DNA from: Weissella confusa
GTDB lineage: Bacteria > Bacillota > Bacilli > Lactobacillales > Lactobacillaceae
Assembly (NCBI GenBank): GCA_014332815.1
Contig: JACSZT010000002.1
Location: 169,816 to 222,586 of the forward strand
Length of the DNA: 52,771 nt
Direction of reading: 5' to 3'
The notes beneath the pieces are model-generated. The model ran no database searches. It was not told the origin of the DNA and saw nothing but the letters and a program-made list of their open reading frames with translations. The position numbers and the translations under genes were made by a program. Each line of letters begins with the position of its first letter. The first letter of the stretch is position 1. Shown piece by piece: positions 34,358 to 43,465 of the stretch.

Positions 34358-34753
34358 CCAATGTACTATAGCTAAACATAACGCGTTCCTCCATTTGGTT
34401 CAAAAGATGATTTCTGCTATTCAATGATTTAATCGTAGTTTGAAAGCCTTAAAGAAATTTTTGATGAAACTTTTTCAACCTTAAACGAGCACTTTATTAA
34501 ATCTGTTTTTTAATAGCTGTGACAAATTTATCGCTAGTGATTTCCGAGTATGTATGAATCGCAATTGCGATTCGTCTATTTTTTTAGATATTCCTTGTTA
34601 ACTACATTGATACTTGTTGATATACAGGTGCCGGCAATTGATATGCCACTGTTTCTTCCGCTGAGCCAACTTGGCGCAAATCCACATTTTGGCCATCATT
34701 GGTTGTCGCAATAAAATCACAAATGGCTGGGTCGTAAACAAACTTTGCATAAT
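34358..34753 (-). CDS. Small 57-residue protein, unrecognised
   Basis: Pieces: 34379-34358, 34753-34602. MFSYSTL continues into a soluble acidic sequence (YAKFVYDPAICDFIATTNDG) ending PAPVYQQVSM. It has a good ribosome site TGGAGGAACGCG. Neither piece is a plausible gene alone; the rejoined frame is clean. Its function is unknown. The rest of the block (34380-34555) is A/T-rich with no gene seen, the gap before azlC. Confidence 0.6.
34556..34588 (+). terminator. Right arm of the terminator after the 166-residue gene
   Basis: ATAGACG at the end of block 34754-34951 plus AATCGCAATTGCGATT and CGTCTAT followed by seven T here form one continuous palindromic stem. The hairpin exists in part as written, but the full-length stem forms only after rejoining. 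Confidence 0.85.
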
Positions 34754-35347
34754 CGATTCGCTTTAACATTACGTGAAGAACACGCTGACGCCATTTCTAA
34801 TGGTCACACTACTAAGGATGTGGTCTTGAAGAGTGCTAATGAAGTCGGCCATTTCCTGTACTTTGCCGGTACAAACACTTGGCTTCAGCTAAAAGATGCT
34901 CAGGGCAGAACTTTAAACGAACTTTCACGCGCTTAGACCACAAAAATAGACGCTAAAGCTCCTAAGAAACCAGCAAAAGCGCAACACCGTTTTAAGCAAG
35001 ACTTTGCAGATGTGCCATTCTTCATTGATTACAACGGTGCAAAGGCAACCGTTACTTGGCGCAAGCGTGATGAAATGGTCATCGCTGCGGGCGCAACATT
35101 GCAAACTGATATGCCACTGAACAAAGATGGATCAGTCGGCTTTGCACAGTTTAACTGAGCAAATTTATCGTGCGTTTATGATTAACGCTCACAGCCCATA
35201 CCACAAGTAAATTTAGAGGATCTGATCATGCCCGAGAAAATCACGATTACGCTATCCGAAGAAACAGCCAACGCTTTGCCAGAATTGTTTGGTACAACTG
35301 ACTTATCTACTGGAATTGCCAAGTACCTTGATTCCTTAGTCGAAAAC
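34754..35347 (+). CDS. Unrecognised 166-residue protein downstream of rlmH
   Basis: Pieces: 35228-35347, 34952-35149, 34754-34936. Starts [23 protein letters not shown] (a ribbon-helix-helix-like or antitoxin-like opening by eye only), a Lys/Pro-rich hinge ([13 protein letters not shown]), then a mixed alpha/beta region ([43 protein letters not shown]). There is no signal peptide. Read-through at 35149/34754 needs the right-half block phase; the other phase creates a stop. RBS TTAGAGGATC, 17 nt after rlmH, so cotranscribed with it. Confidence 0.7.
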
Positions 35348-35941
35348 AGCCTTGGCCATCAAGGGAAACGAACGTAGCAGCGAAGAACTTGCTGCCGAAA
35401 TCGATAAGTTGGCTCTTCGCGGTGATTCGGATATCACTTTCGTCATCGGTGGATCACTCGGTTTGGCGCCTGAAGTTTTGCAACGCGCCAATACACAAAT
35501 TAGTTTTGGCCGATTTACGTTGCCACACCAATTGATGCGTCTGGTGGGAAAATTGAAAGAAAAATACCTGAAAGATGGTATTGCAGAATACGCAAAACGT
35601 TTGCAAAAGTTTGCAAAGTTCGAAATAATCGAGGTTCCCGACGAAAAAGCACCCGAACAATTGTCACAGGCCCAAATGGACCAAGTTATGGGCAAAGAAG
35701 GCGAACGCATCCTATCAAAAATCAAGGATAAGGAATATGTTTTGGATAACTATCCACGTAAACCCTATGAATCTTTGATATAATAACGTTTGTAGCCAAT
35801 TCACAACCTGTTAGTAACATGTGGAAAAGGTATTAATTGCAATTTGTTTAAACAGTTATCCACAACTGTTAAAAACTATGATGAAATCAATAAATTTCTT
35901 AAGAAAGGTTTAAGACGGATGAATATTAAAATCATTGGTGT
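35150..35941 (+). CDS. rlmH: 23S rRNA (pseudouridine-1915-N3)-methyltransferase RlmH
   Basis: Pieces: 35919-35941, 35546-35743, 35348-35545, 35150-35210; rejoined 159 aa, the family length. [23 protein letters not shown], then [31 protein letters not shown] (SAM-binding knot loop), [23 protein letters not shown] and a short HSPYHK tail. It is a SPOUT enzyme that modifies helix 69 of 23S rRNA. It is divergent from ktrB across a region rich in DnaA boxes. Confidence 0.97.
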
Positions 35942-36535
35942 CCCTGTTTTCCGAATATTACAAACTTACATCCTTTTCATACTTTGTATTCAATTATTTC
36001 AGGCAAAAATGGGGTGTGCAAAACTGTTTTTACTCCAGAATTTTTTGTGGCTTAAATTGTGAAAAATTATGATCAAATGCCGAGTTTCTAACGTTTCCAG
36101 AGTTATCCACACGATTTTTACCCATCTGTGGATAAATGTAGGGGAAAAGTCAGTGTGGAAAACCTGTGCGAAACTAATTGTTACATGCAATACCCCTAAA
36201 TATGGGCATTTCTGAAGTGTTGTTAAGTTTAACCTTAATGAATTTTAGAGATTTTGGTAGCTTTCTGAATTCACATGCCAAAATGTACGCCTTTTATCGA
36301 CAAATATCACGATTTTCATGTATATGATGCTAAATCACTGTGGCGGTGTTAAACCACTGAATCGTTTTTTCATAATATTAAGTATCCCCCAACTTGATTT
36401 ATTATACAGGAAGCGTGATGAAGGTTTTACACAGAATTTTGTGGATAAATAGGGGATAACCGCATGCTTTTCCCCACAACCTGTGGAAAACTTGTGGATA
36501 AAATGGCCATTTGTGCAATGAAACCCACTATCCAC
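35745..36535. promoter_or_regulatory. ktrB-rlmH gap with five perfect DnaA boxes
   Basis: Restored order: 36374-36535, 36140-36337, 35942-36139, 35745-35918; about 730 nt without a gene. Perfect TTATCCACA at 35856-35864 and 36103-36111 (plus strand) and at 36127-36135, 36440-36448, 36493-36501 (minus strand), plus CTATCCACA at 36528-36536. Near-boxes TTTTCCACA/TGTGGAAA are also frequent. Sites and count are seen directly. A role in origin function or DnaA titration is inference. Confidence 0.75.
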
Positions 36536-37921
36536 AATCAATAGAATAATCTGGCCGAATAGTGACCAGGTGGTCGCGGTATTCACAACGGTCAAACCCG
36601 TAATTGCGGTTGCCGACACGGCTGTGAATAACGCATCCATAAAACTAATATGAACACCTTGTTGATGTGAAATTGGTAATGTCAAAATCAAGGCGCCGAC
36701 AAAGATAATTGCCAAAAAACCTAACGTTAAGACTATCAAAACAGCGCCAATGACTTGGATGATGGCAGATAGCGAGAAGACATACTGCAGCACACTCTTA
36801 ACATCCGCTAAATTACGCAGATTCAAAGCCTGTTGTGCCATCAAACGCGCTTTCAAATCCATTCGTTGCCCAGTGATTGCAAATAACAAAACCGCAAACG
36901 TCATAAATCCAAGGGCACCGATTTCAATCATGTCTCGCCAAACCAAGAATCCAAGTGAACCGGCTGAAATTAACAGCATCCAGACCAATAAAATGTATGG
37001 ATCATTGCGCAAAAAGAATACTGGTTCATCGAAAAATGTAAATCCAGCATTACCGAATGCCGAAATTGACGATGCAATGCTCAAATAAATACCGTGCGTC
37101 CAGCCGAAGCGGGGAATAAAGTCCGGCATTCCAGCTGTTCGAGGAACAACCGCTAAGAACAGCGTATCCATCACGCGGTGACCAATTGAAGTCGAATTAG
37201 CCAACGGCGCCAAGCCTTTTTCGGTAAACAAGAAGAATAAGAATCCTAATCCGGTTAACCACGCTGAGACGTACAACGCCACGCGGGTGTGCAAACTCAA
37301 TCGGCGTTGCTTGTGGAATAAGAGCAAATTTTGGCTAAAACGACGACCACCGAAATTAACCGTTTCCTGACCTCTGAGGGCTGCCATTGACTGCAACCAT
37401 AAAATACCAAGCGTAGTCGTTTTAATACCACCAGACGTTGATCCTGGCGTTCCTCCGACGAACATCAACAGCATGATAATCATTAAACCAGCCGCCGAAA
37501 TCGAACTAAGTGGCACAACTTCAAGAACCACCTTACCAAAATCAGTCAGGTGAGGGGTTAGCCCCATCGAAAAACCAGTTGTTGAAAAGGCTGAAATGAC
37601 TTCGAAGACAATGTATTCAAGACCTTCACCCTTAGGAATTGATTCCGTGATGGTTAGCAACAATGACACGCCGACCACGAATACGCTGGATATAACAGCC
37701 AACATCATCGCTTTAATCACAATTTCAATTCCTATGTTTAAGACTATTGTATCCAGAATGCACATAAAAAGCACCGACAAAATATTGTCGGTGCTTAATT
37801 TCTAACCAATGATAATTTCTTCAGTTGGGTATTGGAAGCTCGTTGGCTTTTCACGAATATTCATGACCGAGAACATAACCGTGTACAAACCAACACGGCC
37901 AATGAACATCACAATCATGAT
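36338..37921 (-). CDS. ktrB: Potassium uptake channel subunit KtrB (TrkH family)
   Basis: Pieces: 36373-36338, then six blocks 36733-36536 to 37723-37526, then 37921-37802; rejoined 447 aa. Four pore repeats are visible in order: SATAITGLTVVNT, SAFGNAGFTFF, PRTAGMPDF and FSTTGFSMGLT, each with the filter glycine, between pairs of helices. The GGTPGSTSGGIKTTT intramembrane loop is present. The N-terminus is MKKRFSGLTP and the C-terminus has FIGRVGLYTVMFSV. It moves K+ with Na+ and needs KtrA, encoded 9 kb away in restored order. Confidence 0.95.
37766..37798 (-). terminator. Terminator after ktrB
   Basis: AAGCACCGACA / TGTCGGTGCTT with an A/T loop and T-run on the minus strand, a few nt after the ktrB stop. 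Confidence 0.9.
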
Positions 37922-38911
37922 ACGACCAACAAATGGCTTAAATTGCTTGTGGATTTGCTCTTCATCACGACCACTCGCAATCACAAAATGACCATTTGTC
38001 GCTTCAAGTCGCTTTAAAATTTGGTCAAAAAAGTCCTCGTTAATCCTTTTTGTATCACTCAAAAACGTCCCATCCAAGTCCGTTGCTACCAAATCAACCT
38101 TCGTCATGATTTCCCCCGTAAAGTTCAAACGACCTTGATCGCGCAACATATACACCGCCTCATGACCAGTAAATAGCGCGCCTTGACGTGGATCAAATGG
38201 TAAATCAGCCACAACTTGCATCATTGTTTCAACTTCCGCTACAGACAACCCGGACACATTTAGCAATTCGCCTTTAGCCGTTCGAACAACTGCACCGTTA
38301 TCAGCCACAACATCATAGACAATATCGACTGATCCGTAACCCGACGTGGTCACGTGGGCGCGATTACCCAACGCGTCACGCGCTGCAGCGATGAAATCCA
38401 TCATTTGATGCTCAGCATACGTAATCGTCACCTTCAAAATTGGTTCGTGAATCTCATCTAATGAATCAATCATCTTAACATTTGAAAACATCATCAAAAC
38501 TAGCGATTGATGGGCGTTATTATCAGCATCCGCAACAGGGTAGGTTGCAATTAAGGTTTTATCACCATTTGGCATGGCAAATGGACGCTTCGCTTTTGCC
38601 AACATTTCAGCATCATTCAACCCGTCACCAAACGCAACCAAATCTTGCTCCAAATTAAGACCATAATGCTTGGCAACATACGCCAACCCATTAGCCTTAT
38701 TAACATCTGGTGCCTAACTTCATCTTTAAATTTTAAATCAACAATGTTACTAGTTTGTGAACTTCACAAAGTCGCTTTTTGAACATCAAGCCAAGGTATG
38801 ATTCCTGTATACAAAAATACGTTTCAATATGCATAATTTTGCATATTGAAACGTATTGTCGTCTTATTATTTATTTAATAAATTTTCCAAAGTTGTTAAA
38901 ACTCCGTCGTG
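37922..38911 (-). CDS. Cof-type HAD-superfamily phosphatase
   Basis: Pieces: 38107-37922, 38318-38120, 38516-38319, 38713-38517 (block edges plus or minus 1), 38911-38867; rejoined 274 aa. Motif I DLDGTFL (nucleophile Asp), motif II HFVIASGRDEEQ, the C2 cap with the ADNGAVV start, motif IV VAFGDGLNDAEMLAKA, and the closing DDGVLTTLENLL. It acts on sugar phosphates or flavin-type phosphates in related proteins; the substrate is unknown here. RBS GGGGGAAATC. It is downstream of ktrB with a terminator between. Confidence 0.92.
38815..38864 (-). terminator. Terminator after the HAD gene
   Basis: ATACGTTTCAATATGCA / TGCATATTGAAACGTAT with an eight-base loop and adjacent T-run on the minus strand. 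A very stable stem. Confidence 0.9.
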
Positions 38912-39307
38912 AGTATAAAAAGCGCCATAGAGCTTAATCAATCGTTTCATCTTGGCAACAATCTGTTCATCAGCCCCTAAAACATCGAATCCAGATCGTT
39001 CTTTTGGTTGTTCACCATCATATACAGTGCATGATACCCGTTGTGCGCCAACTTTAAATACCATATATGCCATGGTTATTCCTCCTTGAACTCCGATGCG
39101 AACAAACATGTTCACTACCGTCTTTATAAAATCTAAACCTTTTGTTGTGACGTTATTCACAAATAACAATTAGTTGTTTGTATCATACATTTGGCAGGTG
39201 TTTTTGACCGTGTCTTCAGCCGATAATTTACCTACCGTTACCGGCAACTTTTGCAGCGTTTTTTCTTTAAAATCACCATTTTCGGTTAGTACACCAACAC
39301 TTTTCAA
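38912..39307 (-). CDS. Unrecognised 99-residue protein
   Basis: Pieces: 39073-38912, 39307-39170. MAYMVFKVGAQRVSCTVYDGEQPKE opens a small, beta-rich looking protein with a helix (ADEQIVAKMKRLIKLYG) and a C-terminal LTENGDFKEKTLQKLP. It has a strong ribosome site AAGGAGGAAT. An imperfect dyad GAACAAACATGTTC lies at about 39097-39110, between its promoter region and the RBS. I do not recognise the family. It is convergent with the RNase HI gene. Confidence 0.7.
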
Positions 39308-40099
39308 CTGGTGCAACAAGTAAAGGGGCGTTTGTCATTCATCTGGGTAAAGGGACACGCAACCAGCGCAGGTAACATTCTGGTAGACAAATTGCTTAAC
39401 GAAGCAATGGATAATCTCAAATAATTGCTAAATCATCGTCATTATTGACGGTGATTTTTTATTTTATGTTGCTCTAAACCCCTGCTATGACTGTTTTGTG
39501 AAAACAACAACGAAATGGAAATTCTCGGTCTAATCAACGCGCTTTTGCAGATGGCCAAAGTTCCTGAACCAGTCACGATTGTCAGCGATTCAAAGTACGT
39601 TCTAGACACTGTCACAGATTGGATGTACAACTGGCAATCAAAGGGGTGGCGTAAAGCTTCTGGCGAAATTGCTAACTTAACTGCTTGGCAACAAGTCTAT
39701 GATTCAGCTTACGATGGTAAATTTGATGCAAAAGATGAATATTATTACATCTTCACGGATGGTGGTAGTCGTAACACAGGCAATGTAGCTGGTGGTCACG
39801 TGCGTCCAACTGACAAAGCTGCTTGGGCGATCGCTATTTACCGTGGCTCAGATATGCAGACACCCGTTTTCTCAGACAGTGGTGCTTTTTACGGTCGCAC
39901 GTAGGGAGAAACAATGAAGACCTACGCAATTGTCGGAAACCAGTTCGAGGGCCTCTACACCAAGCCATGGTCTGAGGTTCAAAAGTACACCCACACAAAG
40001 CCAGCACCGAAGTACAAAGGCTTTGCAACGCGCGCTGAAGCACAAGCTTGGTTTGATGATCAAACTGGCGCCTCAGGTGATTTATCACGTAAATACGAA
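39308..40099 (+). CDS. rnhA: Ribonuclease HI with N-terminal viroplasmin domain
   Basis: Pieces: 39914-40099, 39704-39901, 39506-39703, 39308-39424; rejoined 232 aa. Residues 1-50: YAIVGNQFEGLYTKPWSEVQKY...YKGFATRAEAQAWF, the hybrid-binding viroplasmin fold. The catalytic domain follows: FTDGGSR (Asp), TNNEMEILGLINAL (Glu; reads TNNEME with the right-half phase), VSDSKYV (Asp), FIWVKGHA and the final D..LN. It cuts the RNA strand of RNA-DNA hybrids. Ends at a terminator. Confidence 0.95.
39425..39464 (+). terminator. Terminator after RNase HI
   Basis: AATCATCGTCA / TGACGGTGATT stem and six T immediately after the stop codon. Confidence 0.85.
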
Positions 40100-41089
40100 A
40101 ATAAATCAAACCCGCCATTAGCAAAAGCATTGTGCCATGGGTCAATGAAAATTGGCCAAACCCAATGCCCGTTGGAATCGATGGTTCATAAGTGAAATAA
40201 TACTTAAACATCCGGTTCCCCTTCGAATAAAAAACAGCTGAATAATTCCGTTACATAACAATTTAAGCTATGATATTACATAAGATTAATCGAAAATTAG
40301 GATGGATGGCATCCACCGCAATCATCATCAACCCAAAGCCACACAAATGCAGTGGCAACAAACTTGGTTCCCATTGACCAGTCACAGCCAAATAGAAATC
40401 CTTAAATAATTCCATCGTCCAAATGGCAATCGCAATCCCCCAACGCATGTGGCGACGACGGCTGTCAGTTGCTGCAGTATAATAGCGGACAATATACCAT
40501 AATTCACGCCAGTTTGGCACCATTTCGCCACTCACCATCAACATCATTGGATAGGCAATCAACAATGCGTGAATCAAGAAACTTTGCAATGCCCATTGAT
40601 TCATAATTGGATAGTACGCCCAATCTGGGAAAATTTCAGCGGCGAAAGCTCCCCAAATCGTTAAACTATACAAAATTTCGCGGGTGGTTTTGTCCGTGTA
40701 CATGATGACCCACAGCAATGCCAAAAGTGAGAGCACCACAGTGATATACAAAGCACCATGTCCAAAGGCTTGTTGCAAAGGCTCCAACGGTGATCCTGGC
40801 GCTGCGACGTTTAGGAAGAAAAAGTTCGTTCCCAATTGACCATTCACCCAAATGACAAACGGTACGACAACAGCCAAGAATAATACTGGACCTATCATCG
40901 TCCCTGTTATCTCAGCTTGGTTAATGAACGTGATTTTCGTTAAGAAAACGAAGCTCGTAAACCCTGATCATGATTTAAAAATTCCATTGTAAACACAAAA
41001 ACGGTAGAACTCAGCGTTCTACCGTTTTTTCATATCAGATTATACTGTGACAGCCACCGCCGCTTTACGACGCTTGGCAATTTCCCATG
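40100..41089 (-). CDS. YwaF-family integral membrane protein
   Basis: Pieces: 40211-40100, 40495-40298, 40693-40496, 40891-40694, 41089-41040; rejoined 251 aa. Six or so helices. The family core is visible: RHMRWGIAIAIWTMELFKDFYL, LPLHLCGFGLMMIAVDAI (HLC motif), PDWAYYPIMNQWALQSFLIHALLIAYPMML, and LFLAVVVPFVIWVNGQLGTNFFFL. Ends with a basic tail AKRRKAAVAVTV. The function is unknown for the family (TIGR02206). It is convergent with the EIIC-like gene. Confidence 0.88.
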
Positions 41090-42079
41090 TGGCCAATATG
41101 TTGCGCAAACCCTTGTTATTCGTTCCGGTCATGATTGCCGCCGGAATTGCTGGTAGTGTCGCCACACTCTTGTCGATCAAAGGAACGCCGTTTTCAGCTG
41201 GTTTTGGCGCATCTGGCCTAATTGGTCCTCTAACCGCTTTACAAGCATCTGACGGCGCCTATATTTGGTTGAGACTGCTTGGCGCGTAGCTAGCATTTGC
41301 GGCTTTGATTGTTTCACCTATTTCATCAGTCGGCATCGCGACTGCACTTGGCATTGCTGGCGTCGGATCTGGTGCAGCGAATGCTGGTATTGTTGCTGGC
41401 GCGCTGACATTAGCCTGGATGAGCGCTTCGGTGAATCCAATCGGTGGCACAATTGCCCACGTTATCGGCTCACCAAAAATTCAAACTTCAGCTTTGCTCG
41501 TGATCGTGTTGGAACCTCGGCTCGGTCAACTCAAAATTATTTTCTTGCCCACTATCACGTTGTTGATTGGTGGTGGCGTTGGTTTGGCGACTTTGCCTTG
41601 GATGATTCGCATCCAAAATGCGATTGGTAATGTCGTTGCGGTGGCAACCCACCTTTCACCCTTGCCGATGGGTATTTTCTTAGAGACGAGTGTCTCACAA
41701 AGCATGTTGCCAATTATTGCTGCGTTTGCCGTCGGTTATTTCCTACGGCTCAGTACGTTAGCGTCCGCCTCAATCGGTCTAGCGAGCGTCGTCTCAGCCG
41801 GTGTAGTGACGATTAATCCGAACAACACCTATACCCTAGCCGGTACCGGCGCGATTTTGAACATTATGCTTGTCACGTTCAACATACCCATTAAAGAGGA
41901 GACGCTAACGATGCACCCTGAAACGCTTGTATCACCGCGCCGTAATTGGCAAGATTTCACGTTAAATGTCTTAAATGGTAATAGCCTCGGCATTATCATT
42001 GCTCTGTTGCCACCTGCTTTAACAAGCCAGGTCTTATTACTTTTCGGTCAACATCCTTTGGTTCGTCTCATCACCATGA
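40892..42079 (+). CDS. EIIC-like membrane permease (PTS_EIIC_2 family)
   Basis: Pieces: 41911-42079, 41684-41881, 41486-41683, 41288-41485, 41090-41287, 40892-40992; rejoined 353 aa. About ten helices. The gene begins MHPETLVSPRRNWQDFTLNVLNGNSLGIIIALLP and holds TIAHVIGSPKIQ, GGGVGLATLPW, ASASIGLASVVSAGVVTINPNN and NPIGGTIAHVIGSPK segments as in the PF13303 sugar-permease-like family. There is no IIA or IIB domain. The transported compound is unknown. RBS AAAGAGGAG. A terminator follows at 40997. Confidence 0.8.
40995..41035. terminator. Terminator between the EIIC-like gene and ywaF-type gene
   Basis: AAACGGTAGAA / TTCTACCGTTT with a seven-base loop and six T. Placed between convergent genes. 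Confidence 0.9.
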
Positions 42080-42871
42080 GGCGGTTAACCTCGGAACCTT
42101 GGTCTCATTCTTTTTCCAAGGGGTCGTAATCGGTTATGCCGATAAAACTGTTTTTAGCCACCTAGACCATAAATTAAAGTTAAATAACTAGTTGACACTA
42201 ATTGGTTTGTCCGTATGATTAGTATCAACAAATCAAAGCCGATTTGTTCATTCAAATCGGCTTTTTATTTTCCGCACTTTGATTGCAATTGTTTCAGTCG
42301 GTTGCGGGGTTTCAATCACCCAGCGTTTGCAATTCATTTTGCATCCCCTAGATGACTTAACGAACTTAACGCGTTTCATGTTCTTCAAGGGAAACGCTGG
42401 CCTCGCGCAAATTGTTAATTTCGCCATTCCGATGGTCATCTCATTGGCTGTTTGGGCCTTTACTGGCAACTTGGTAATCAGTGTGTTTTTGTTTGCATAC
42501 GGACTTATCGCCGCGATTCTCAGTTGCGTCCTTTTGAAGAGTATTGATTGGCCACGTGTGATTGGTAATTTGCTATTCGTCTTGACGTTTAGTGTCATCA
42601 TTGGGTTTGTCTCATCATTTTTTGCCGCACAAGGCATCGGTGATTTGCCAATGCCCACCCGCTTACTGATTGATAGAATAGAGAAAGAGGTATTTACGAT
42701 GTATAACGAAAACGGACAGCTGCGCAATTTAAGCAGTCGTGAAACAGGACTTTATTTTATTGCCGGCTTGCTCTTCAACGCTGTCGGTAACGGCTTAACA
42801 GTTGCCACCAACATGGGGTCAGCACCCTGGACGGCATCTGCAGCCAATTTGGCCAACGCAACCGGCCTATC
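42080..42871 (+). CDS. YczE/YitT-like membrane protein
   Basis: Pieces: 42699-42871, 42476-42673, 42278-42475, 42080-42191; rejoined 226 aa. MYNENGQLRNLSSRETGLYFIAGLLFNAVGNGLTVATNMGSAPW is the classic YczE opening (helix 1 followed by GSAPWT). Later come IHPLDDL..-type loop (LHPLDDLTNL), and the end NLGTLVSFFFQGVVIGYADKTVF. Five helices. The function is unproven; relatives are found beside transport and secondary-metabolism genes. RBS AAAGAGG. Confidence 0.88.
42192..42219 (+). promoter_or_regulatory. Promoter-like TTGACA-16-TATGAT
   Basis: TTGACA (42192-42197), 16-nt spacer, TATGAT (42214-42219), directly after the yczE-type stop. A terminator stem (42232-42269) follows it within the same block, and in restored order the EIIC-like gene comes next. 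It could drive a short leader controlled by that stem, or simply be chance plus the yczE terminator. Confidence 0.45.
42232..42270 (+). terminator. Terminator after the yczE-type gene
   Basis: AAAGCCGATTTG / CAAATCGGCTTTTT with a six-base loop. It separates the yczE-type gene from the EIIC-like gene. Confidence 0.85.
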
Positions 42872-43465
42872 AATGTACGGCCACCAAAACTCTGATCGCG
42901 TTGAACGTCCTGAAAAGTTAAAATAGTTACGCCAAAAAGCTCCATAAGCACCCATAATTAAGTCCCCCTATATAATAATTTCTCCATTTGTAACATTATC
43001 GTAACATAAACTCGTTAATTAACCTTTTAAAAAGTCCTGACAGTCGTTTTGTTCATTAACACATACTGTTAAAATGACTCCCAATACGCCCCAAAGGACC
43101 ACATGCTTAACACCTGTGTCGCGCACGCGACGAACAATCAATGCCCACATCGGAATGATAATCAACAAACCAAACACAACCGTCGCAATTCCGAATGGCG
43201 CTGTCCACCAGTGACTACTTTGTGGTCCTGCCAAAAATCCCAAAATCAACGCAATCACAATGTTAATCTAAAATGTATTCACTTTTCTAAAAACAACTTA
43301 ACTATTGTCGCACATTAAAACGATTAACACAAAGGTTTTGCAAACAATAAATAAAAAGAGGCCGAAAACGACCTCTAAACACGAACATTATCTCTATTTT
43401 TCCGAACATTCCCGTTACTTAAATTGATTTGTTGGAATGAAACCAAAAATGAACGCAATGATGTT
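42872..43465 (-). CDS. DUF805 family membrane protein
   Basis: Pieces: 42955-42872, 43267-43070, 43465-43415; rejoined 110 aa. The family hallmark FNFSGRSTRSEFWWPYM is at residues 12-28; three to four helices follow, with WALIVRRVRDTG in the loop and a final helix NIIAFIFGFIPTN. RBS AGGGGGAC. The function is unknown; relatives are common small inner-membrane proteins. It is upstream of the purine permease on the same strand, with a terminator and PurBoxes between. Confidence 0.9.
43353..43377 (-). terminator. Terminator-like stem between PurBoxes and the NCS2 promoter
   Basis: AGAGGTCG / CG.CCTCT stem with T-run on the minus strand. It may end the DUF805 transcript. Confidence 0.7.
43378..43412 (-). 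promoter_or_regulatory. Two PurBox-like sites before the purine permease
   Basis: CACGAACATT and TTTCCGAACATT are spaced 11 nt apart centre to centre near 43385 and 43405, in direct orientation on the plus strand. They match the AWWWCCGAACWWT PurR box except at one position each. In restored order they lie roughly 150 nt upstream of the NCS2 permease start, after the DUF805 stop. Confidence 0.65.

Noticed and set aside
39095..39112. LexA/DinR box upstream of the 99-residue gene
   Set aside because: GAACAAACATGTTC has six bases between half-sites instead of the four required.
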